From positions 1-19,888 of the forward strand of contig DATCJU010000110.1 of NCBI GenBank assembly GCA_036562635.1: DNA of 19,888 nt, read 5' to 3'. The DNA is from DATCJU01 sp036562635 (GTDB lineage: Bacteria; Actinomycetota; Actinomycetes; Mycobacteriales; Pseudonocardiaceae). Within the stretch, counting starts at the first letter, position 1; each line of letters begins with the position of its first letter. The position numbers were made by a program, and so were the translations under genes. Below the pieces are notes generated by a model. It saw only the letters and a program-made list of their open reading frames with translations, had not been told where the DNA came from and did no database searches. Positions 14,076 to 19,888 of the stretch are shown one piece after another.

Positions 14076-14945
14076 GTGACAGCCACGGCACCCGGCCCCG
14101 ACGCCCCGATCGGCATCTTCGACTCCGGTGTGGGCGGCCTGACGGTCGCCCGCGCCATCCTCGACCAGCTCCCCGGGGAGCGGCTGCGCTACGTCGGGGA
14201 CACCGCGAACGGACCGTACGGGCCGAAGCCGATCGCCGAGGTACGCCGGCACGCGCTCGCGGTGGCCGACGAGCTGGTCGCCAGCGGGGTGAAACTGCTG
14301 GTGATCGCGTGCAACACCGCCTCGGCGGCCTGCCTGCGGGACGCCAGGGAACGCTACGACGTGCCGGTGGTCGAGGTGGTGCTCCCCGCGGTGCGGCGCG
14401 CGGTGGCCACCACCCGTAACAGGCGGATCGGGGTGATCGGCACCAAGGCCACCATCCGGTCCCGCGCCTACGAGGACGCCTTCGCCGCCGCACCCGACAT
14501 CGAGGTGACCAGCGTGGCCTGCCCGCAGTTCGCCGAGTTCGTCGAACGCGGCATCACCGCCGGGCGGCAGGTGCTGGGCATGGCGCAGAACTACCTGGAG
14601 CCGCTGCAGCGCGCCGACGTGGACACCGTCGTGCTGGGCTGCACGCACTACCCGATGCTCACCGGGGTGCTGCAGCTCGTGCTCGGCGAGGGCGTGACGC
14701 TGGTGTCCAGCGCCGAGGAGACCGCCAAGGACGTCTACCGCGTGCTGGTGCGGCACGACCTGCTCCGCGAACCCGACCCGGACGAGGTGCCCGACCACGA
14801 GTTCACCGCCACCGGCCCGATCGAGCCGTTCCACCGGCTGGCCCGCCGGTTCCTCGGCCCCCAGCTCGGCCCGCTGCTCACCGGCGCGACCCGGCCCGGC
14901 CGGGCCGTCGGCGACGGGCAGGCGGTCCCGTCCGTGGTGTCCTGA
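14076..14945 (+). CDS. murI: Glutamate racemase MurI
   Basis: This 289-residue enzyme interconverts L- and D-glutamate and supplies D-glutamate for peptidoglycan. It has GIFDSGVGGLTVA (residues 13-25), YVGDTANGPYG, the two catalytic cysteines Cys79 (IACNTASAAC) and Cys189 (LGCTHYPML), and GVIGTKATI. Length and motifs are normal for the family; it corresponds to Rv1338. The start GTG 14076 begins seven residues before the conserved domain. The open frame extends 63 bases further left to a start that would overlap the rhomboid gene's end, but those residues are low-complexity. MurI of some actinobacteria also inhibits DNA gyrase, which cannot be judged here. Confidence 0.96.
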   Translation: MTATAPGPDAPIGIFDSGVGGLTVARAILDQLPGERLRYVGDTANGPYGPKPIAEVRRHALAVADELVASGVKLLVIACNTASAACLRDARERYDVPVVEVVLPAVRRAVATTRNRRIGVIGTKATIRSRAYEDAFAAAPDIEVTSVACPQFAEFVERGITAGRQVLGMAQNYLEPLQRADVDTVVLGCTHYPMLTGVLQLVLGEGVTLVSSAEETAKDVYRVLVRHDLLREPDPDEVPDHEFTATGPIEPFHRLARRFLGPQLGPLLTGATRPGRAVGDGQAVPSVVS

Positions 14946-14978
14946 TCCGTTCCGCGGACGCCACGGCACCGATCGTGT

Positions 14979-14991
14979 CAGGCTCGATGCC
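14979..14991 (+). promoter_or_regulatory. Possible leaderless promoter (-10 CAGGCT) of the hydrolase gene
   Basis: CAGGCT (14979-14984) is followed by 7 bases and GTG 14992. It matches the pattern seen at rph (TAGGCT) except for the first base. There is no Shine-Dalgarno sequence. Confidence 0.35.
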
Positions 14992-15762
14992 GTGGATCTG
15001 ACTGTTCTCGGCTGTTCGGGCAGTTACCCCGGCCCCGACTCACCCGCGTCGGGCTACCTGGTGGAGGCGGAGGGGGCCCGCCTCGTGATGGACCTGGGCA
15101 ACGGCGTGCTGTCGGCACTGCAGGCCCGGCTCGACCCGTTCGCGGTGGACGCCCTGCTGTTGTCGCACCTGCACCCCGACCACTGTGCGGACGTCAGCGC
15201 GCTCACCGTGCTGCGCCGCTACCACCCGGCACCGCCGTACGACCCGCGGCAGCGGCGGCTGGTGGTGCACGCCCCGAGCGAGGCCCCGGACCGGCTCGCC
15301 GCCGCGTACGCGCCCAGCGCCGCGGAGCGGGCCGAGACCGACCTGTCCGACGTGTTCGACTTCCGGGCACTGGGGTCGGAACCGTTCCGCGTCGGTCCGA
15401 TGACCGTGACCGCGGTGCCGGTCGCGCACCCGTGCGAGGCCTACGGTTTCCGGATCGAGCACGACGGCGTGGTGCTCGCCTACACCGGGGACACCGGCCC
15501 GTGCCCGGCCCTGGTGGACCTGGCCCGTGACGCCGACGTGCTGCTGGCCGAGGCGTCCTGGACCCACTCCCCGGACCGACCGGCCGACCTGCACCTGTCC
15601 GGGCAGGACGCCGGGACCGTGGCGGCCAAGGCCGGCGTGCGGCGGCTGCTGCTCACCCACGTGCCGCCGTGGACGAGCGCCGACGCGGTCCTGGCCGAGG
15701 CCCGCACCGTGTTCGACGGCCCGGTCGAGCTGGTCGCCGCGGGGCGCAGCTACCGGATCTGA
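14992..15762 (+). CDS. Metallo-beta-lactamase-fold hydrolase, Rv1339-like cyclic nucleotide phosphodiesterase
   Basis: This 256-residue protein has the metal-binding set His59, His61, Asp63, His64 (SHLHPDHCAD), His146 (VAHPCEAYGF), Asp167 (YTGDTGPC) and His223 (LTHVPPW), so both metal sites are complete. It starts MDLTVLGCSGSYPGPDSPASGYLVE. Position (between murI and rph) and sequence correspond to M. tuberculosis Rv1339, reported as an atypical class II cAMP phosphodiesterase that affects antibiotic tolerance. Related family members include tRNase Z, but the tRNase Z exosite arm is not seen. I infer a phosphodiesterase acting on cyclic nucleotides, with the exact substrate open. Confidence 0.9.
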   Translation: MDLTVLGCSGSYPGPDSPASGYLVEAEGARLVMDLGNGVLSALQARLDPFAVDALLLSHLHPDHCADVSALTVLRRYHPAPPYDPRQRRLVVHAPSEAPDRLAAAYAPSAAERAETDLSDVFDFRALGSEPFRVGPMTVTAVPVAHPCEAYGFRIEHDGVVLAYTGDTGPCPALVDLARDADVLLAEASWTHSPDRPADLHLSGQDAGTVAAKAGVRRLLLTHVPPWTSADAVLAEARTVFDGPVELVAAGRSYRI

Positions 15763-15798
15763 CCTGCGGCGTGTTCCCGGCCGGGACGCACCTCCCGG

Positions 15799-16398
15799 TC
15801 AGGAACCGCCGACACCCTCCCACACCGCGGCGGAACCGGAGTGACCGACGCGTACCACCTGCACGGTGCTCGCCGTGGCCGTCGTGACCACCAGCGCCGC
15901 GGCGACCACGGCGATCCGCCGCCAGGTCCGGGACACGGGCGGGGCCTCGGCGGTGTTCCCCGGCTCCGCGTCCGACGTGTCGGCGGTGGAGCCGGCACCC
16001 GTGGTCGCCGCGGCGTGCACCGGTGCGGCCGCCTCCGCGGCACGTTCCCGGTCGGCCAGCCGACCCGCGACCAGCAACACCAGCACGGCCACCCCGAACG
16101 CCAGCCCGAACGGCAGCATCTGGTCACCCAACTGCTGGTGCTCGTCGATCAACGGGTTCTGCACCCCGGCCAGAGCCGCCCGCAGCTGGTCACCGGTGGT
16201 CTTGGCCAGCGGGATCGTCGCGACCGCCAGCGCGGTGAGCACCAACACCGGCCAGCCGTAGCGGCGGCGCCACCGGGGGGCCAGCGCGATCAGTGTCGCG
16301 GAGATGGCGGCCAGCGGGAGCAGCACCACCACCGCGTGCACCACCAGCGGATGGGCCGGGATCCCGCCGATGTCGATCAGTTCCTGAGCCAGGGCCAC
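15799..16398 (-). CDS. DUF2231 family membrane protein
   Basis: This 199-residue protein begins with IPAHPLVVHAVVVLLPLAA, the conserved His-Pro and His motif of DUF2231, and has three hydrophobic segments (about residues 18-40, 48-66 and 95-112). A Pro/Ala/Thr/Glu-rich linker then leads to a fourth segment (about 159-178) and a short tail. DUF2231 proteins are uncharacterised; the paired histidines in a membrane segment suggest metal or heme binding in the family. GTG 16398 is chosen because GGAGG lies 7 bases upstream. It converges with the hydrolase gene, the stops being about 36 bases apart, and is divergent from rph. This gene is absent from the M. tuberculosis block as I recall it. Confidence 0.88.
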   Translation of the reverse strand: MALAQELIDIGGIPAHPLVVHAVVVLLPLAAISATLIALAPRWRRRYGWPVLVLTALAVATIPLAKTTGDQLRAALAGVQNPLIDEHQQLGDQMLPFGLAFGVAVLVLLVAGRLADRERAAEAAAPVHAAATTGAGSTADTSDAEPGNTAEAPPVSRTWRRIAVVAAALVVTTATASTVQVVRVGHSGSAAVWEGVGGS

Positions 16399-16543
16399 AG
16401 GGCACCTCCGCGTGAGAACGGCCTCGCGGGCCGGGGACCACACACCACTCCCAACGGTTACCGGAACGAGTTCGTTCACGTCCGGAACGGCGGTCCACGG
16501 CGTGCCGCGCCCCGCCCTGAGCAGGTGGTGATCCACCGACGCT

Positions 16544-16555
16544 TAGGCTAGCCGC
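16544..16555 (+). promoter_or_regulatory. rph leaderless promoter (-10 TAGGCT)
   Basis: TAGGCT (16544-16549) is followed by 6 bases and GTG 16556. No ribosome binding site is visible. This is the clearest example of the leaderless pattern in the window. Confidence 0.55.
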
Positions 16556-17311
16556 GTGGTGCGAGCCGATGGCAGGAACGACGAGGAACTCAGGGAAGTA
16601 CGGATCACCCGGGGCTACCAGGACTGGCCCGCCGGATCGGTACTGATCGAGTTCGGCAACACGCGCGTGCTGTGCGCGGCCAGTGTGCTGGAGGGTGTAC
16701 CCCGGTGGCGTGCCGGGTCCGGTCTGGGGTGGGTGACCGCCGAGTATTCGATGCTGCCCTCGGCCACCCACACCCGCAGCGACCGGGAGTCGGTCAAGGG
16801 TCGGATCGGCGGACGGACCCACGAGATCAGCCGGCTGATCGGCCGTGCCCTGCGGGCCTGTATCGACCTGGCCGCGCTGGGGGAGAACACCATCGTCGTG
16901 GACTGCGACGTCATCCAGGCCGACGGTGGTACCCGCACCGCCGCGATCACCGGTGGCTACGTGGCGCTGGCCGACGCGGTGACCTGGCTGCGGGCCGCGG
17001 GACGACTGCTGGACCCGCAGCCGCTGTCCTGCTCGGTGGCCGCGGTGAGCGTCGGCGTGGTCGACGGCCGGGTACGGCTGGACCTGCCGTACGAGGAGGA
17101 CTCGCGGGCCGAGGTGGACATGAACGTGGTGGCCACCGACACCGGGACGCTGATCGAGGTGCAGGGCACCGGTGAGGGGGCGACGTTCACCCGCTCCACC
17201 CTGGACCGCATGCTGGACGTGGCCCTGGCCGGTTGCGCCGAGCTGACCCGGCTGCAGGCGGAGGCCCTCGCGCTGCCCTACCCGGGGACCCTGCCGGGGG
17301 CGACGGCATGA
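16556..17311 (+). CDS. rph: RNase PH
   Basis: This 251-residue phosphate-dependent 3'-to-5' exoribonuclease trims the 3' ends of tRNA precursors. It has MVRADGRNDEELREV at the start, GLGWVTAEYSMLPSAT, the phosphate-binding region KGRIGGRTHEISRLIGRALR, DCDVIQADGGTRTAAITGG and EDSRAEVDMNVV. Length and motifs are those of a full RNase PH, as in Rv1340. The second codon is also a GTG; both are preceded by the leaderless promoter. The end overlaps the rdgB start by four bases (ATGA), which indicates translational coupling. Confidence 0.97.
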   Translation: MVRADGRNDEELREVRITRGYQDWPAGSVLIEFGNTRVLCAASVLEGVPRWRAGSGLGWVTAEYSMLPSATHTRSDRESVKGRIGGRTHEISRLIGRALRACIDLAALGENTIVVDCDVIQADGGTRTAAITGGYVALADAVTWLRAAGRLLDPQPLSCSVAAVSVGVVDGRVRLDLPYEEDSRAEVDMNVVATDTGTLIEVQGTGEGATFTRSTLDRMLDVALAGCAELTRLQAEALALPYPGTLPGATA

Positions 17312-17925
17312 CCCGGGTGCTGCTGGCCACGCGCAACGCCAAGAAGCTGGTCGAACTGCGCCGCATCCTGGCCGCCGAAGGGGTCGGCGGTGTCGAGGTG
17401 GTCGGGCTGCAGGACGTGCCGCCGTTCCCCGAGGCTCCGGAGACCGGTGCCACCTTCGAGGAGAACGCGCTGCTCAAGGCCAGGGACGCCGCCCTGGCGA
17501 CCGGCCTGCCCGCGGTGGCCGACGACTCCGGGCTGACCGTGGACGCACTCAACGGCATGCCCGGGGTGCTGTCCGCACGCTGGGCCGGCCGCCACGGGGA
17601 CGACCTGGCCAACCTGAACCTGGTGCTCGGGCAGCTGTCCGACGTGCCCGACGAGCGGCGCGGCGGCGCGTTTGTGTGCGCGGCGGCGCTGGTGGTGCCC
17701 CGGCCCGGTGGTGAGCCGCGCGAGGTCGTGGTGCGCGGCGAGTGGCGGGGCCGGATCGTCCGGGAACCGCGGGGGAGCAACGGCTTCGGCTACGACCCGA
17801 TCTTCCTTCCCGAGGGGCAGGAACGGACCGCGGCCGAGCTGTCCCCGGAGGAGAAGGACACCCTGTCCCACCGGGGCCGCGCACTGCGGCTGCTGCTGCC
17901 CCACCTGCGGGAGCTCGCCGACTGA
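17308..17925 (+). CDS. rdgB: RdgB/HAM1 non-canonical purine NTP pyrophosphatase
   Basis: This 205-residue enzyme hydrolyses dITP, ITP and XTP to the monophosphates and keeps deaminated purines out of nucleic acids. Visible motifs are TRNAKK (Thr8, Asn10, Lys13), TFEENALLKA, the catalytic ADDSGL (Asp71, Asp72), NGMPGVLSARWAG, NGFGYDPIF and the C-terminal SHRGRAL. It corresponds to Rv1341. ATG 17308 overlaps the rph stop codon, so it is co-translated with rph. The only odd point is the GC-rich low-complexity insert around ERRGG, which is within normal variation. Confidence 0.97.
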   Translation: MTRVLLATRNAKKLVELRRILAAEGVGGVEVVGLQDVPPFPEAPETGATFEENALLKARDAALATGLPAVADDSGLTVDALNGMPGVLSARWAGRHGDDLANLNLVLGQLSDVPDERRGGAFVCAAALVVPRPGGEPREVVVRGEWRGRIVREPRGSNGFGYDPIFLPEGQERTAAELSPEEKDTLSHRGRALRLLLPHLRELAD

Positions 17926-17971
17926 CCGTCACCGTCGTGGTGTGGGCGGCGGGGCCGGGGTGACTTCGCCG

Positions 17972-17997
17972 CCCCCACCACGGTCGGACGGTGGGGG
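17972..17997 (+). terminator. Terminator hairpin after rdgB
   Basis: CCCCCACC (17972-17979) pairs with GGTGGGGG (17990-17997) around a ten-base loop, 46 bases after the rdgB stop codon. No T-run follows. It probably ends the rph-rdgB transcript. Confidence 0.6.
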
Positions 17998-18272
17998 AGA
18001 GCACGGTCGGCGTGAACTCGCGTTCCGGGTTGAGCAGGGCGAGCACGAGGACACCCGCCTGCGTCCGGGAGCGCAGGACTGGGCGCCGGGGCCGGCGCCT
18101 TGTCGCGTGTGCCGAAGACGTCTTCGGAGCGTGCGGAGGAACGACCGTGGTCACTCCCGCAGGTGACCTGGTGGTGAAGCTCCGCGGTTCTGCGCCGCTC
18201 GCCCGCAGGCCCTACCGGCCTTGGGAACGGGTGGCCGCCACCGTCCGGAGCCCGAACCAGGACCTGACGTGA
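17998..18272. other. Stretch without a convincing gene between rdgB and the NACHT-LRR gene
   Basis: No frame in 17926-18272 gives a recognisable protein. A plus-strand frame of 93 codons (17991-18272) starts inside the terminator hairpin and has an Arg-rich, low-complexity product. Two symmetric elements stand out: GGCGCCGG/CCGGCGCC at about 18081-18098, and a perfect 16-base palindrome at 18112-18127. I see no tRNA. The stretch marks the boundary between the conserved housekeeping block and the accessory NACHT gene. Confidence 0.5.
18112..18127. repeat. Perfect 16-base palindrome
   Basis: CCGAAGACGTCTTCGG reads identically on both strands with no spacer. It lies downstream of the NACHT-LRR stop codon and 187 bases past rdgB. 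It could be a dimeric protein binding site. It is too tight for an RNA hairpin with a normal loop, though four inner bases could open. Confidence 0.5.
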
Positions 18273-19888
18273 TCAGTTGAGCCGTCGGATCCTGCTGCGT
18301 GGGCCGAGCTTGTCCAGCCCGTGCACCACCTGATTCGAGCTGAGGAAGATCTCGAGGTTACGACCGGCCAGCGGGGACAGGTCGTACTCGCCCTCCGTGT
18401 TGACGAGGGAGAGCGTCCTCAGTTGTGGCAGCTCGGCCAGTGGGGACAGGTCGACGGCCGGAGACCAGGGCAGGTCCACGCGCCGCAGCTGGCGCAGGTG
18501 TGCGAGCGGTGCCAGGTCCCGCAGCCCCGTGCACTGGAAGAGGAGCAGCGTGGTCAGCTCTGGGAAGCAGGACAGGATCGGGCCGATCGTGTCCTGGGCG
18601 TCGAAGCGGGCCAGCCGTAGGGTTCGCACTCCGGTCAGACCGGTGAGGATCCGGGTGTCGGGGAGGCAGCCGCTGCCGTCCAGGCCGAGGCGGTGCAGTT
18701 GTCCGCACCCGGCGAGCGGTGTGAAGAGGTCACTCGACGCCACAGGGCCGAGGTAGAGCCGGGAGAGCCGTTCGAGGCCGTTCAGGAAACGCAGGTCGGG
18801 CAGCGGTGCTTCCCGCGGTAACAGGGTGAGCCACTCCACCCTGTCCAGTCCGGACAGTGCTTCCAGCGACTCGAAGCCCTCCGCGAGAAGGGACAGCTTC
18901 CGTAGGGCTCTTCCGCGGAGAACCTCGAGGTCACAGGTGCCGTTCAACGAGGCCCACAGCGATTCCAGGCGCGGGAGCTGGGTGGCGAACGTCAGGTCGT
19001 CGACGCCGGTTGAGTCCCAGACGTCGACAGCACGGGCGTGGGTCAGCAGGGGGAGCTGGTCCAGCTCGGTCTGCCGGCGAATGCGCAGCATCTCGGTGAG
19101 CGGGGCGTGTCGCAGCACCCCCGTGGCGTACTCGGCGGCGTCGAAGTACTGCCAGGAGTTGTTGATCTCCTGTTGCACCTCGCTCCGTGGATCGGGTGCG
19201 TAGCGGGCCAGGACCGGGATCGCCTCGGGTCCGTTGATCAGGGTGACGGTGCGTACGGTTGCCGCAGCCTGGGCCGGGCTGAGGTCGGCCAGGGACTTCG
19301 GCAGGTGGGGCAGCAGGGGCCCACCCACGGTGGCCAGGGAGCGGCTCTCCCGGATACCGCGTGGTGGGAGCAGCGCCCGTACCGTCTCCTCCACCCGCCG
19401 GATCACCTCCGGTGGGGCCTCCACGGCGGTCTCCAGGCAGGCGGTGGCGAGCAGCTGGAGCTGTCGTCGCACCCGCGCCCGTGAGCGTTCCGCGCGGTTC
19501 AACAGACCGGTGAGCAGGGCGCCTCGCTGGTGGTGACTGGCCTGGGCACAGGCCATGAGCACCGTTTCCCACCACATGTCGGAGTGCGCGCGGCTGACCA
19601 ACAGGTCGATGCTGTTGCGGTCCACCGCCTCCCGAGCGGCCAGGAACTCCTGGAAGGTGCGGTGCACGAAGTCGATCCGGTCCGCGGCGGGCCTCCGGAT
19701 CACCCCGCTGCGCTCCAGCAGGTGGGTGAGCACCGTCTCGGGGTCGGCGTCCACCCGGGGCATGGCCTGGATGCGCTGCCGTAGCAGGAGCAGGGCCTGC
19801 TCCCTGGACATCTCGATGCGGTTGTTCTCGTTCAGCCACCAGGCCAGGGCACGCAGCAGGGCCCGCTTCTCCTCACCGCTCAGGCCCA
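18273..19888 (-). CDS. NACHT-LRR (bacterial NLR-type) protein, C-terminal part
   Basis: The frame is open to the right edge, so the gene's 5' part is outside; 537 codons are visible. The segment near the edge (19635-19888) matches the end of a NACHT module: LSGEEKRALLRALAWWL, a helical winged-helix-like part, RSGVI and the hallmark FVHRTFQEFLAA (19635-19670). Next comes a helical region of about 180 residues, including IPVLARYAPDPRSEVQQEIN and AAEYATGVL, which may be HEAT-like. The last 250 residues are leucine-rich repeats of about 22-25 residues (for example LRDLAPLAHLRQLRRVDL, then LSPLAELPQLRTLSL). NACHT proteins are STAND ATPases that oligomerise on sensing a ligand through the repeats; many bacterial ones defend against phage. 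The NTPase core and any N-terminal effector lie beyond the window, so the toxic activity is unknown. It could also be a regulator. Confidence 0.85.
   Translation of the reverse strand, partial: GLSGEEKRALLRALAWWLNENNRIEMSREQALLLLRQRIQAMPRVDADPETVLTHLLERSGVIRRPAADRIDFVHRTFQEFLAAREAVDRNSIDLLVSRAHSDMWWETVLMACAQASHHQRGALLTGLLNRAERSRARVRRQLQLLATACLETAVEAPPEVIRRVEETVRALLPPRGIRESRSLATVGGPLLPHLPKSLADLSPAQAAATVRTVTLINGPEAIPVLARYAPDPRSEVQQEINNSWQYFDAAEYATGVLRHAPLTEMLRIRRQTELDQLPLLTHARAVDVWDSTGVDDLTFATQLPRLESLWASLNGTCDLEVLRGRALRKLSLLAEGFESLEALSGLDRVEWLTLLPREAPLPDLRFLNGLERLSRLYLGPVASSDLFTPLAGCGQLHRLGLDGSGCLPDTRILTGLTGVRTLRLARFDAQDTIGPILSCFPELTTLLLFQCTGLRDLAPLAHLRQLRRVDLPWSPAVDLSPLAELPQLRTLSLVNTEGEYDLSPLAGRNLEIFLSSNQVVHGLDKLGPRSRIRRLN

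Noticed and set aside
17991..18272. 93-codon plus-strand frame after rdgB
   Set aside because: It starts within the rdgB terminator hairpin, has no ribosome binding site and no recognisable domain.
17926..18272. tRNA or attachment site as integration point for the NACHT gene
   Set aside because: I found no T-loop-like GGTTCGA sequence, cloverleaf or direct repeat here.
1..19888. CRISPR array, insertion sequence or prophage genes
   Set aside because: No regularly spaced repeats, transposase motifs or phage structural genes were seen anywhere in the window.

Overview
The window is very GC-rich, with the strong G/C third-position bias of Actinomycetota. Gene content and order closely follow the Mycobacterium tuberculosis block Rv1329c to Rv1341 as I remember it: dinG, pncB, clpS, DUF2017, P1 peptidase, mec, cysO, cysM, rhomboid, murI, Rv1339-like hydrolase, rph, rdgB. 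Genes absent from that block (bioY, pncA, rlmA, an SMP-30 lactonase, a DUF2231 protein, a NACHT-LRR protein) and leaderless-type starts point to a non-mycobacterial relative, possibly Pseudonocardiales. That placement is inference, not a database result.

Left part (1-5311): the tail of a YciI-family gene, the DinG helicase on the minus strand, a damaged plus-strand membrane-protein gene, then the biotin transporter bioY on the minus strand with a leader that can fold over its ribosome binding site. Next is a lower-GC patch with a minus-strand membrane-anchored, secreted-type protein cut in two by an in-frame amber codon. Two of the unrecognised genes here look broken.

Middle (5312-12398): pncB and pncA (minus) form an NAD salvage pair, divergent from a plus-strand run. 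This run holds clpS, DUF2017 and P1 peptidase (N-degron adaptor and peptidase group), then mec, cysO and cysM. These last three are the complete protein-thiocarboxylate cysteine pathway: CysO carries sulfur, CysM joins it to O-phosphoserine, Mec releases cysteine. CysO here ends in Gly-Gly-Met-Arg rather than Gly-Gly. The 23S rRNA methyltransferase rlmA follows behind a terminator.

Right part (12444-19888): an SMP-30 lactonase (minus) is divergent from rhomboid, murI, the metallo-beta-lactamase-fold hydrolase, rph and rdgB, with a DUF2231 membrane protein on the opposite strand. After a 347-base stretch without a convincing gene, the window ends inside the C-terminal half of a minus-strand NACHT-LRR (bacterial NLR-type) protein, a likely anti-phage or stress-sensing ATPase whose nucleotide-binding domain lies beyond the right edge.

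Several genes (pncB, mec, the SMP-30 lactonase, rhomboid, murI, the hydrolase, rph) have a TANNNT-like -10 hexamer 6 to 8 bases before the start codon and no ribosome binding site, the pattern of leaderless transcription.
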